Shown piece after piece: positions 47,675-60,116 of a DNA stretch of 64,000 nt. The translations under genes were made by a program, and so were the position numbers. The stretch spans positions 15,747,638 through 15,811,637 of the forward strand of contig OY540815.1 of NCBI GenBank assembly GCA_961205875.1, given 5' to 3'. The stretch is from Sialis fuliginosa (taxonomy: Eukaryota > Arthropoda > Insecta > Megaloptera > Sialidae). Each line of letters opens with the position of its first letter. Positions within the stretch are counted from its first letter, which is position 1. The notes under the pieces are model-generated. The model was not told the DNA's origin. It did no database searches and saw only the letters and a program-made list of their open reading frames with translations.

Positions 47675-50600
47675 CTATTGTTTTTTCATTTCTATTTCTA
47701 TTTTACTTTTTATTTTTTCATCATCGATTTCCACCTAAAACAAAAAATACAAAAAAATATATGCAAGAAAATACAAAATATATACTTACTATATTCAACA
47801 TCTGTAAAAATTTCGGATTTGTTTCTTCTTTATTTATCGACGTTAAATATAGTTTTCTTAAATATAAAACCGTATCGATATGAGTTTTGTGTTTTAAAGC
47901 CAATTCAAGAGCCCTGTATAAAGAAAACAATGTAAAGTAAAATAAATACATAAATAATTAACAGTACCTTGTCCAAAAATGCATATCAATATTACACATT
48001 ATAGCGTGAAAAACAAGACCCGCATGTAACAAAATAGATTCAGCTTCCCTCACAGATCCTCCAAGTAAAGCAGCACCAGCTAATTTTTGAGCTCGGTTTG
48101 ATAAATTCTAAATAATAATATCAAATCAACATAAAACATGACAATAATATAAACTACAAAAAAATTACTTACATTGATTTCTTGAATGTACGACACTTTA
48201 TCATATTGATGAATTGCAGCATAAGCTTCCTCTGCTATATCGAGAACTTTTGCATGAGTTGCTAATGCTGCTAAACATGCCCATAAAAATTCTTCCTAAA
48301 ATTTATTTATGAAAAATATAAAATATTTAATTAAACATGAATTTTGTACCTGAATTGTTCTACATAATTTAAGACCATCTGACCATTTATTTTTTATAAC
48401 ATGATCATATAACGACAAAACGTAAGGTGATATAAGTATATTTATAAGAGAACCATCTGTTCTTCGTAGCTGAATACTTTTATCATGAAATAATACAATG
48501 ACAGGGTTTCTGCCGAGTTCGGGTATGTACAGTTCTAAAGAAGTAAGTCTTAATAATTTAATGTTATGTACAGCTTCAGCAGGACAGTACCAAACAGTAA
48601 AACGGCCATCTTGTAAAACAGCTAACATATTTATCTCTGCATGCCAACACATTGCTTGTATTTGTGAGCCTGGAAGTAATTAAAATAGAGTCATTTTTAT
48701 AGGATTATTTTAACTCGAGCATTGCTTTTTTTGCATATTTAAGTTTTAAATTAATTTTTTTAGCTTTTTAGTACTTTTTTCATTCAAACTCAAATATATC
48801 AACACCAAAAAATTCTACAAAAATTTTAAAAACCATTTTAAGGTTGAGAAAATTTCTCCAAAAATAGTTCGATCTCTAGTCATTTGGAAAAAATTAGATA
48901 TCCCTGTGCAAAACTTAAAATTGCAAAAAAATTTCAACTTCTCAGCCAGTTGCGTAAAAAAACTTAATTTTTTCCACACATGCATTGTAAAATAAATACA
49001 AACCTAATTTATTGAATTGTTTTTGTACAATATTCCTTACACCCAGTAAATATAAATCTCTGTTCATATCGATTATTGCGATCTGTCTATCAACGGCAGG
49101 ACCTGATTTATTTATTGATAGTTCTGCAATAACCAGCGAATGTGGGATCTGTTTTCCTGAATCTATATTTGATTTTGAGCTGTTTATTTCAAAGACATTG
49201 ACAACTGAAATAAAAAACATATTTATTTATTTAATAATAAATTTTTATTAATACTTAAGTACCCTTTTTGTCTGCATTGTCACGAACGATAAACATATCT
49301 GCACATAGCGAAATACAAGATTTGCTAAGTTCTGCTGGATACATTGCATTCCATCTTGGAGACATAATAAGGCGACCTTGGTAGTTATAAATTCCGACAC
49401 TGTATTTCTCAATAATCGCTAGATATCTATAAATTCAATTTTTTGTTTATTTCCATGTTATTTTGATGAATTAAAGAATTGCATACTTATCACATTGAAG
49501 TATATTACAGACTGCGCCTTCCTTTAGATCAAATATCACAGGTGTGTTCCAGTTGTTTGTACTGTATATATGGCATTGATTGGGTGTCGTAACTATGAGA
49601 TAATCATGTGCTAATGACATATGTATTATTCGGTCAGGGAAATCTAATTTATCATCGTTTTCTTCTTTTAAATCGTGGATATCTATAGTTTTATGACCTG
49701 TTACTGTAGCTGTATGTTGCTTCCATTCATTGTGTCTACAATAAAATTAATCAAATTGATTTAAATCTGCTTCTTAGCTTACTAAGCAAAATTTTACAAA
49801 CCTTCCGAATACAGATGCAATCATTACTTGCCCGTTTGCGCAAGCAGCAGCTACTTGAGTATTATCGTTTGACCATTCCATATGATAAATACTACCCGTT
49901 TGTAATTTTTCTAATACATGGGACCACTAAAAAGTATATAAAATATGAATCTGTGAAATTTTTTTTATAATACAATATATACCCCAGAAGAATCACATAG
50001 ACGTAATGTATTATAAGCTCCAACAGAGAAGAGATCGCCTGCTGGGGACCAAGCTACAGAAGTGATAGGGTAATCGTGAACACTACTTATGTATAATGAT
50101 CGGCCAAGTTGATCCCATACACGGTATCTGCAATCTTCACCTCCTGATACAATTAACCAGTTTGTTGGACACCAGGAGACTTTTAGAATTAATCCGTCAT
50201 GCGCTTTCCACTTAAAAAATTTATTTGTGTCATTTTTAGAGAAATGTATTGTAAATTATATTAACTGACTAGACTATAAAATTAATAACTGTATTACTTT
50301 TAATGGTTTGGTGTTTGGTGCTAAGGGTCTTATACTTAATAATCGTCCTTGTGTATGAAGAACAGCCTGATTATCTGGTGACCATGCAGCACTATAGATT
50401 GAAGATTCACAAGTAACAAGTGTAGATCGGAGCATTCCATTCCGAGACCATATTTTTAGTTGACCGTCTTCTCCAGCTATATATCATATTAAAATACTAA
50501 ATTACTAACAATATTATGGAGGTTTTGTTTATTTTATTACCAGTCATAAAACCACTTCCATCATAACTCCATCTACCGATTAATATCGCTCCCTTATGAG

Positions 50601-50968
50601 CATCAACAGATCGTTCTAACTTCCCAGTACGATTAAACAAATAAAATTTTCCATCTGCACTTGTAATCAATATCAAATCTGAATGTTTGTTTCCGACAGT
50701 ACTAACTGTATGAGGAGCAAAATGTAAATCTAATGGCATTAAGTCTGTTGAAAGTTCACATACTCGATTTACTTCTTTATTAACAGTGTTCCATTTTAAT
50801 AATTGGTGATCGTCACTTAAAAAAGTAATAGAATGTATTTTCTTATAAGGTACAATGTTTTAGCGATTCTTACCCACAAGAATATAATTCTTCTGAATTA
50901 CTCCATCCAACACAAGTAGCTGTATCAGAATGCTTTTTGTCTTTGTGAAAAAATATTTTTAATTGCAT
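47675..50968 (-). CDS. IFT80: Intraflagellar transport protein 80
   Basis: Thirteen exons in transcript order: 50968-50874, 50815-50541, 50476-50298, 50210-49983, 49926-49802, 49735-49487, 49426-49263, 49204-49004, 48669-48350, 48295-48173, 48107-47968, 47913-47790 and 47734-47675. All phases agree, giving 760 residues (human 777). IFT80 is a subunit of the IFT-B particle that moves cargo along the axoneme. The N-terminal half is WD40 beta-propellers: [53 protein letters not shown] and [16 protein letters not shown] are recognisable blades. A second propeller follows (about 300-560; [27 protein letters not shown]). The C-terminal helical part has [21 protein letters not shown] repeats, [20 protein letters not shown], and ends [18 protein letters not shown]. 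The match to IFT80 continues through the last exon, so the gene appears complete. An X-box palindrome at 51074 fits ciliary regulation. Confidence 0.97.
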
Positions 50969-51073
50969 TTTCGTTTGATTTCAATTCTATTTGAATATAT
51001 TTATTTATGAAATTAATGTGCATGTACATTTCTAGTTACCATAATATATTGAAAATGAAAACCATATGCAAAT

Positions 51074-51086
51074 GTTGCTAGGCAAC
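51074..51086. promoter_or_regulatory. RFX X-box of IFT80
   Basis: GTTGCTAGGCAAC is a perfect inverted repeat of GTTGC with a 3-base spacer, 106 bp upstream of the IFT80 ATG. This is the expected form and distance for RFX control of ciliary genes and nearly identical to 3174-3186 upstream of ARL2BP. Confidence 0.75.
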
Positions 51087-52317
51087 AATATCAAAACATT
51101 TTTTTTGTTGCTTCCTCACCCTCACCCCTAAACTAGTGGTTCTTAACTTTTTACAGCCTGTTATACTACTCTGAAAAAAATCTACTACAATTGAATTTTT
51201 AATTTTATATGTAATCGTGTAAATATTTTCTCAATTTAGTTAATCTTCTACAAAATTTAGCTGATCATATTTTGTTATTGCGGACTTTTTTTTTTTTTTT
51301 GATTATTCGTAAAAAAATGTTTTACGGTGGATTCTTAAAATTTTATGGATGTTATTTTCACTCGTTTTGATGTTTTTAACGATAAATTATTGTTGCTTAT
51401 TTTATTATTTCCAGTGGGCTCCAGCCAAATCAATAATTAATTACCTCCAGGTTAAAAGATACTGCTGACACAGTTAAAATTATTTCTGTTGATTTATTTG
51501 TGGCGTATATGAAAATACTATCTTAATAAATTATTTATGAAAACTAAAAACATAGGTATCTATTTATATAGCATTATAATTGCCATAAAACATTAAGTAC
51601 ATTTTGAAATCTATCCTTAAAATTAAAAATGGGTTTGAAAAGACGGTTAGACATTTAATTAAAATAATTTATTAATATTATTTAACATTTAATATATTAT
51701 TTAATACAATTATTATAAACAATTGTATATTTAACATTGTCTGAGTAAAAAACATTATATTACCTTAAATATATATAAACTTATAAAATAATTACTTAAA
51801 TAATAACATATGGTATTTTTGTCTCCTCCATTGATGTCTTCATTATGGGATTCTGAAATCAGTAAAAATAAAGTATTTTAAAAATTACAACAATTAAGAA
51901 TTTAAATCGAACGCATATCATGGAAAAAAGTGCCATTTCATTGTTGAATTCAAATATGAATAATTTTTCTGGTTTGCTTGTATTTTTATTAATACATTTT
52001 AATGTCCCTTTAAAGGAATCTAACAATTTTATTAACATTTTTTAGGCTGAATGTTGCCAAATGAATCCGTTAGTTTGCGTGGGTTTAAGTGAATAAACTC
52101 TTTCACACATATTTAAATTTAGTTTGTTCTTATTATAGAATATGAATGAATAAAATAGTTTTGTATGTAAAAAGAATAATTCATGGAAGTGTGGGCAAAT
52201 GGCAGTATTTTTTCTGCTTTTGAACGTAAATAATAATAATGTTTCCGACATCCGGACACAGATGTTATTAATTTATAACATATTTTACTCATTTCAGTAA
52301 GGAACTATTTTTGTAAG
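51087..52317. other. Gene-free stretch
   Basis: An AGTGGTTCTTAACTTTTT motif at about 51136 resembles one end of an hAT element, but no partner end was found. The rest is AT-rich. The ORF at 52042-52251 has no recognisable domain. Confidence 0.5.
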
Positions 52318-52660
52318 TATTGCTTCCTCGCAATATAGAAGATACGAGAAGCTTTATGATCGTTTTAAAATGGGACAAAAAAGTTGTTTCCGATTTCAAA
52401 ATTTTAAATTGATATTTTCGTTTCAGGTAAGGACAAACACTTTTCGTTCCGTGTTTGTCTGTATGTCTGCGTGTGTCTGCATCAATTTAGATTTCGATTG
52501 AAATTGTCAAAAAATTAAAAATATACGAAAAAATAATCAGATGCATTTTAAGAAAAATTTCGGGCCAATATTTTTTAGTAACATTGTAAACAAATTAAAT
52601 GGTTAACTTTATCGGTTTTTATTTAAATTGCTCAATAATTACTGGGGACGTTTCCATGGT
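52318..52660 (+). repeat. Dispersed repeat, family A (copy 2, internally deleted)
   Basis: Begins with a GCTTCCTCGCAATAT block and continues through GACAAACACTTTTCGTTCCG. It then jumps directly to the TTTAGATTTCGATTGAAATT part. Compared with 61984-62735 (opposite orientation), about 330 bp of the middle are missing. A fragment of its start also lies at 28937-28970. Confidence 0.7.
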
Positions 52661-53836
52661 TACGACTTATTTAAAGGTTAATATTATGGCGCAATGAGAA
52701 CTACAAAAGTGCATGCTTCTTTATCATATTTCACTAATTATATTCGATAATGTGTTATTGAAATTCTTTGAAACATTAAAGTGTTGAATACAGCTAAAAG
52801 CTTTCAACTCGTCATGTTTTGATTGATCTTATGAATGTCCAGCTATATAAAAACCACGTCACGCTAAAATTAGTCTATTTGGCAACCACCATTTTTTAAC
52901 ATATATCGACCGAAGACAGTTATTTGAGCAATCGTTTTGAAAATACATTCATAATGATGTGATAGTTTAGTTTTACATAAAACATTTACAGAAATAGTTA
53001 TTATTATAGGTATATCTAATATCTAAATCTCTGTATCACGTACCAGTGGCGTAGCATAGAAAACTGCCGCCGGGGCAGATACCAAATTTGTTACCCCTTC
53101 TCCCCTACACTAATAGAAAATATGATTATTATAAAAATAAAATTTTCTAGAGCGAAGAAAAAAATAGTAAAAACATGTTTTGAATATTCTAATATTAATC
53201 AATGATTATCTAAAAAAAATATTATTACTTCAAGAAAATTTATTTTTAATTGAAAATTATTTAAAAAAATCCTTATATCGCCTGCAGAACTCGTCTGCCA
53301 CCCTAAAGGCCAGAATCGCTTACAACAGATTTAAAATTTAAAGACAAATACATGTACAGTACATATACCTGCCTTAGAGTATAACTATCATTTAAGATGT
53401 ACATTAAATAAATAAATATATATATAGATAGGTGTACATACATAACAATAATAAAATATCAACGAAACGATAAAATTTATAAATAATCATCATAAAATAT
53501 TTTTAATTTGGCACAGAATTACTGTTTCGACATTCTTCTGTCGTATACATCATTTGGACTTTATTCTTTTGAAGTGTAAAATCCTAGATATGTCCTATTG
53601 AACGTAAAGAATTTTAATTGTTGTATTGTAAATTCGTCTATCATTGATGTAATCATAAAAAATAAATAGGTAAATCTTATTTTTTTATCTTGTAACAAAT
53701 AGAAATCACACTGTTACAAAAACTTAAATATAAATTCTTACTATACGAGATTTATTTGAAGGGATCATATTATATTTTGTAAAAATTTAAATTCTTGACG
53801 TCCTTTAGTTAGGTGGTTAATTCAGTCATCTCTTAA

Positions 53837-53935
53837 GGGGTAACACCACTCTTGTGGCCAATAAAAGGCCTAACTTTGACGATTTTTTGGGGAGTATAAT
53901 AAAAGAATGGAAATTCTTTTAGACGGTTTATTTAG
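53837..53935 (+). repeat. GGGGTAACAC-type repeat end (copy 2)
   Basis: Same opening (GGGGTAACACCACTCT after TTAA) and CTAACTTTGACGATTTTTT block as 6080-6180. The Harbinger-like first exon starts 175 bp further on, so this could be the left terminus of that element. The other terminus was not located. Confidence 0.55.
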
Positions 53936-54110
53936 CATATATTGAAGTATAGAAAACAATTTATTATTATTTTTTATACAAAATGGCAGCAATAGAGTCA
54001 ATCTTTTTAGGCTCTGTCAAACGGACAGTCCGCCGCAGACTAGGGTGGTCAAATAGAACGCGCAAGTGACGGCGAACCAGGGCGAATTATTTCTTTATCT
54101 AGTGATCATC

Positions 54111-54191
54111 ATGTCCAACAGTTCGTCTGACGAAGAAGAATTACTTCTTTTGTTAGCTGTAAATTCAGCAGCAAGACGAAAGAGGAAATGG
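54111..54191 (+). pseudogene. PIF/Harbinger (HARBI1-like) transposase first exon
   Basis: An ATG-started 27-codon exon with an acidic Ser/Glu stretch (SSSDEEELLLLL) and ending RRKRKW just before a strong donor GTAAGT. HARBI1-like nucleases of insect PIF/Harbinger elements commonly start this way (acidic patch, then RRKRRWWV). The downstream DDE exons were not found within several kilobases, so the element is probably truncated. The call rests on a short segment. Confidence 0.5.
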
Positions 54192-57100
54192 GTAAGTCAT
54201 AGTTAATGTGCATAATGTAGGCATTCTATATAGTGACTAGGTATTCTTACGTTCGAGAGTGTTGTTTTCCAAGCTAAATAAAGAAAAATTCATTAAAATC
54301 TTTTCTACGATGTCTAATAAATGATTGTTTGCCTAGCTTTAGTTCTTTAGCACCCACCTGGATTTAATTTTTTTTTACCATTTTTGTCTAGAGGGCATAA
54401 CTGTACATGTCCAGTAAAAAAAAGTTTCTAGCTTATATAGTTTACGAGGTATTTTGCTTCGACTGAAAAGAACGGGCGGACGACAAAGTGAGATTATTAT
54501 GGTTTATTCGGGACCCTAAAAATGTGCTTTTCACAAAAAATACAACTTAATCGGTTCAGACTCTGTGAAAATAGTTCTAGCGAATTTCTATGAATTTTTA
54601 AAAGCAGAGTAGAATAATAAATTATAAGTATTTATATACCTATATATATTTGATCTTTTAGAATGATTTTATTACTTCTTATTTTGTTAATGGAAATTGG
54701 TTGAATGACAATATTTAAAAATAAACGCCATTCTGTGTCTTATACATTCTATTTCAAGAAGAAAACATTTTTCTTGAAAGAACCAATGCGTCATTTGCCC
54801 TAAAAACATATAGTTTACGAGTATATGACGTCTATATATATGTATATACTTGTAATAGGTATATTTTATTTATTATAAATAATGCGTTTTTTTATAAAAA
54901 AATAGGAGTACCTACTTGCATTATAATCAAGGTAATATTTATAACAATAAATATATTATTTAGTTTTTAAAATTTTTACCTGTCTCTTTACCCTATCTAT
55001 CTGTATTATCTGTTTATTCTGACATGACACAAACTACTGAACCGATTTTAATGGAACTTACACTGTACGAAAACCATAAAACTAGACCAGGCTCGTATAA
55101 AAAATATAACTGATATTTTAAAATAAAACGTATAAAAATGAAAAGGTTTAAAAAAAACGCAAACGAAGCCGCTGGGACCTTCTATTATGTATATATTTAT
55201 ATGTATACATATTAATTAATTTTGGTATATAAATATATTATTTCTCAAATACTTGCCAATCAGATAAGAAGGTAGATTAGATTACAATAAGTTCCACATA
55301 CTGAATTCTTTAATTATTATGAGAACATTCACGGCATACTTCAGCACTGATTTATTTATTTGTAACAAGTTACCGATAAATTTGGCGGGACAACTCGCGT
55401 TCTTTGTCACTTTTGTTTACAATTATTTATATATTTAGAATTAACAGAGTCAAGTTCACTGAAAACTGTTGATCAAATTTAAAAAATACTTTTTTTATAT
55501 CAAAAGATATTAATCATACAAAGTTTTTACTGGCTCACATTTTTTTTGTAATGACTATGGGCAGGTATTTTATTGATTTTATTATAAAACGTTGGCTAGG
55601 AAGAATAAAAGATGCAAAACAGAAAAACTATGGTATACAATAAAAAAATATTAATTAAATTCCATAAAATTATAAACGATCTGATAATTTTTTTTATACC
55701 AGTTACTGAATTACTAACAATAAGTCAGTAAAGATATAGTGAAAAGAAAAAATATCCAGATCACCGCGGAAGCCTCAAAACTTGCCACTAACATTTATCT
55801 AGAATGAATTGAACCCTATAAGGTCACGGGGTCATTCTACTTTCGACTTGCACAATATATTTATTCACTGCTCAGTTACCTTGTGCGATAGCGTGATGAT
55901 ATACAATCTAAAACCTGAGCAGATAAATTATCTGTCCTTTGATTAAATAGTTTTCTAGTTTAACTGCAGCATGAGACAGAAAACTGTTCGTATTTTTAGA
56001 GAAGATTATTGAAAACAATCAAAACCCTATAAAAGTAAAAATAAATTAGCTTTTTTCAATTTACCTACTGATAATTCTTTATCAATAAAATTAAATTAAT
56101 CACTAATCACGTTTAATTAATTTAATGTATCTCTATTTGTTCCATATAATTTAAAATTTCCAGCACAAATAAATTATAAAAACATTGTATGAATTTCAAC
56201 AATTATACTTATTATCCCTATTTAAAATAATAAAAAAATAGTATTAATTATATTGAATTTGCAATCTTTCGAATAAATTCAACGCATGCAGATTTTAACA
56301 ACACTTTCTATCCCTGCTTAAAGTAATTAAATAAAGTGTCATTTAATTTTTCCAGTATGGTTCGCAATCATCGGTAGTAATCAAGCATGAATGTCGGCTT
56401 CTAAATCTATTTTCTGTCTTATGAAGACCTGGCAACTGTGCCATTTTACTAAAAATATTGTTGACGAAGAAAACCAGGAAAAACACACCGAACTCATTTT
56501 TTACACTTGTTGCACTACTTGGCTAGATTCGCTATAGGTTGTTCTAAAAAATATTCCGATAAAAATAAATATCAACATGTATCCACTACTTATATTACTT
56601 TGCATCAGTGGTTTCAAAACTTTTTTGGGACTCAATCAATAAAATAAAACTTCAAATGTATATATTTATATACCGGACTTCCGCGGTTATTAACTTCAGT
56701 CAATAATCTAGATTTTTAAATAGGGTAGATGTGATATCCATGATATCATAAAACCATATAAAGTACTGGTATACAAGTCTTGAATATGACCCCAGTAATG
56801 GCTAGTTTTTAATTAAAATTTAGAATTAGAATTAGAAATATTTGTTGATATTATTATATCTGAATATATATCTCAAAATGGTGGATATTTAAACTAATTA
56901 TTAGTATAATTTATTTATTAATTATTAAATTATCATAGCAACTTCTTTACATTGTTTCAAATTTGACGATTCTTTCTTTTATATCTTTTGTGTCGTAGTA
57001 CTTATTATTTTGTAATCATTAGCAAGTGTCCATCACTGCGTGCTTATTACTGGTTTTACTTTATCCATTACTAACATAAGCAAAATAAAAGGCTATAATT

Positions 57101-59520
57101 AAAAATACAAACTATATTTGTGGACTTTGGTAATTAAATTGATTAAATAAAGAGTTACTTGTTTTATTAATAACATGAGTTCATGAGAATTACAAAAAAG
57201 AAGTAAAAAACAGTAAACCTTGCTCTTATAGTGACCATAACTGGTACCAGTAGAGTACATCATAGAAGAATTTTAATTTAATTCTAGTTGCGAGAAATTT
57301 TGTATAATATTTAGGACCTGGATTTACAATTTGAGAAGGGGTGAGAGCATGATATGTGAAATAGAAAAAAAGTATCAAAAACAAACGAATTATTTAGTAA
57401 GCACGTTATTTGATTGGAGTGGGGGGTGAGGGTAAGGTATGTCCTCCTTGACATCCCCTGTATCAACGCTTGTTAATATCAGGTACAAGTATAATTACAA
57501 TTTTTCTTTGAATTTTCAAAATATAATTCATTTAAATGTGGTGTTTAAAAAAAACACGAAATCGCAATTTTCTCTATTAAATAATCACAATTTGTGAAAC
57601 TCAAATGTATTTTTAAATATTGAGTCATTAAATTTTTTATACTCCCACAACGTATGTGTACTAAGTATATCTACAAAAATAAAAATAATCATTTAGTTAA
57701 ATACTGCTATTTCTAAAATATTAAAAATATATCCAACTTATGATTAATATAAATATTGTAATAGCTATTAAATTTATTTTAATTTTAAATAATTACCTCT
57801 TTTCTACATAAATATATTTTCAACGCGTGACGTACATACGAATAATTAAAATAAATATTCAAAAAAGTTTGAAGTTGGCATAGATAACACTAATTGGCGA
57901 ACATAATACATAGATTAAAAGAAACAGGGCACACTTCCTCAATTTTTGTCCTTTTGACAAAATTGTGACAATAAATTAATTTCGAAATAAGAATCATACA
58001 AATTTGTACGTGTCACTAAATTTATATACAACAAAATGTATCAAAAGATTTGAATATTTGCCAAACAGATTTAAAAAAGGGTACTTGAAAGAAGGTCTGT
58101 ATATAAATTTAATATATTGATTGTAGTTTTAAGTAAAAATAATCTTGTTTATCTTTATTTTAATAATCACGATGAAAGTACAAAAATATTAAAAATAACT
58201 TGATTTATAGAATTAATCATTTTTGTTTGGGGGACATTGCATCAGTAAAAATTAATTAATATTATGGAATAATAATACACAAAAAAATACTATATTGATA
58301 TTTAAGACAGTACAAAAATCTATGAATATTTAGTATACCAACCTAATAGTTATTATTTCGGACTTATGTAAAAATGTCCAAAATAAATTAAAACTACCTG
58401 ACATAGAATAATTCACGTTTATAAACAAACATAAATAGAAAGTATTATTCATCCATTTCGGAATTTGCCCTTGAATCGTTAAAATAATTTTATTATTATT
58501 ATAATTAATTGGTATAATAAGTTTATTCAGTGTTTTGATTTTGTGATAAAGTTTATAAAATTACAAGATCGAATTATTAATAAAATTGAGCATGTAAGTA
58601 CTGTATCTATTTTTTAGGTTAAAATAAATTTAAAAAATATATGTTTTTGTGTGATATTTGTTAAATTGTAGATACAATCAATATTAATTCAAGGTTTTTA
58701 TGTATTTTGTGAACTAAGCATTTAAACATGTTTGCAGAAATTAATAATTTGATAGGTAATAATATACGTACATATATTATAAGTTCAGACATTTTCAAAT
58801 ATTAATTAGGTATTTTAACAGATTTCTCAACGATTATATTTGTTACTAAAACTCTACACGGTGTGTTACCCGCTCATTTTTTAAAGTTTATATGTAGTAC
58901 TACCAACCTAATATATGGAAAAATGTTTTAATAAAAACGTATTTTTTTGGGGTGTAGAAATATGACCTACAGGAGGAAAAAATATCAATCCGAACCTGCA
59001 TGAAAGAGTATAAAAAAGTGTATAACTTGGTGTATACATTAACAAATTGTATTTTGACGTTTTGGAATGAAAACAAATGTTTTCTTGATTTTAATTCGTT
59101 ACAGACATATATTTTTTTAACAAGGTGTTAACAATATACAAATAATTCATTAATAAAATATTCTCGTTGACAATTGTTGCCGAATGACCTATTGGCATGT
59201 TTCAGAAATCTGTAGCAGGAGTTTACTGCTTGAGCTAATTTTATACCCAGATGTTAAAATATTTTTATTTATGAATGTTGTGTCGGAATTTCAACTAGAA
59301 ATTATCATTCGTTTATAAATTTACAAGTTTTATGTTTTTGTGGGATAGAATTTATTACTGTGCGAAATATTTCCACTTTTCATTTAATTTCAAGTACCTA
59401 TAAATGTAAGCGAACACTTATTTTTATTAATATATCTAAAATCTACATTATTTTAGAACACAGCTATAACCATATTATTTTTGAAGTGTAAACCGAGTAT
59501 TTATTATGCAAATATAAATG
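54192..59520. other. Gene-free AT-rich stretch
   Basis: No gene recognised. A degraded Helitron-like segment lies at about 54990-55185 (an ACTGAACCGATTTTAATGGAA motif), and an hAT-like end (CAGTGGTTTCAAAAC) near 56605. Confidence 0.55.
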
Positions 59521-59522
59521 TA

Positions 59523-60103
59523 GGGTCAAGTGGGGTAAAAGTGAAACAAAATACAAATCTTTCATGTTTTTTTACAGTTAACGATACAAATTCATACTTT
59601 AATTTTTTCTACTAGATGCGCTTATGAATAACCATTTTAAATACTTACGTCATTTGAACTGTACGATACAACACGGACTTTAAAAATGAAAAAAGTGTGT
59701 TTTATTTTTAACCTCTAATTTGGGAAAAAGTGAAACAGGCCTCTAATGGAAAATATTTCTCGAAAAATTAAAAGAAAAGCTACAAAGGCAACTTTGATTT
59801 ATCTTTTTTGTGGCATATCAATGTGTTAATTGTAACTTTAATTTATATCTGAGCTTTACAGTAAGTTATGTGCAAAGAATTAAAATTTAATTCACACGTT
59901 TTGACATCGACTTACAGGGAAATCTGTAGGTAGGGGTGACACATCACTTATTATACGATTCATATTTTCAGGTCGCTTTAACAAACCTTTAATGATGATG
60001 TCAGTTTTTATAATTCTCCTATAAACAAATTAGTTTTTTAGTTGCAAGCTTGTTTCACTTTTACCCCATTTTTTTGGTGTTACATATTTACCCCGCTCAA
60101 TCC
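59523..60103. mobile_element. GGGTCAAGTGGGGTAAA-type element
   Basis: A 581-bp element. Its left end GGGTCAAGTGGGGTAAA matches the complement of the right end (GGATTGAGCGGGGTAAAT). A second inverted pair, GGGGTAAAAGTGAAAC, lies just inside. TA flanks both ends (59521-59522 and 60104-60105). No ORF. The superfamily is not established; the TA target suggests the Tc1/mariner-like group. Confidence 0.6.
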
Positions 60104-60116
60104 TATATAAAATAAA

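Noticed and set aside
47588..47935. 115-codon plus-strand ORF
   Set aside because: Antisense to the last IFT80 exons and their introns; Ile/Phe-rich from AT content.
53837..58874. A 5-kb element from GGGGTAACAC to a GTGTTACCC at 58861
   Set aside because: Similarity at the right end stops after nine bases and no target duplication is present.
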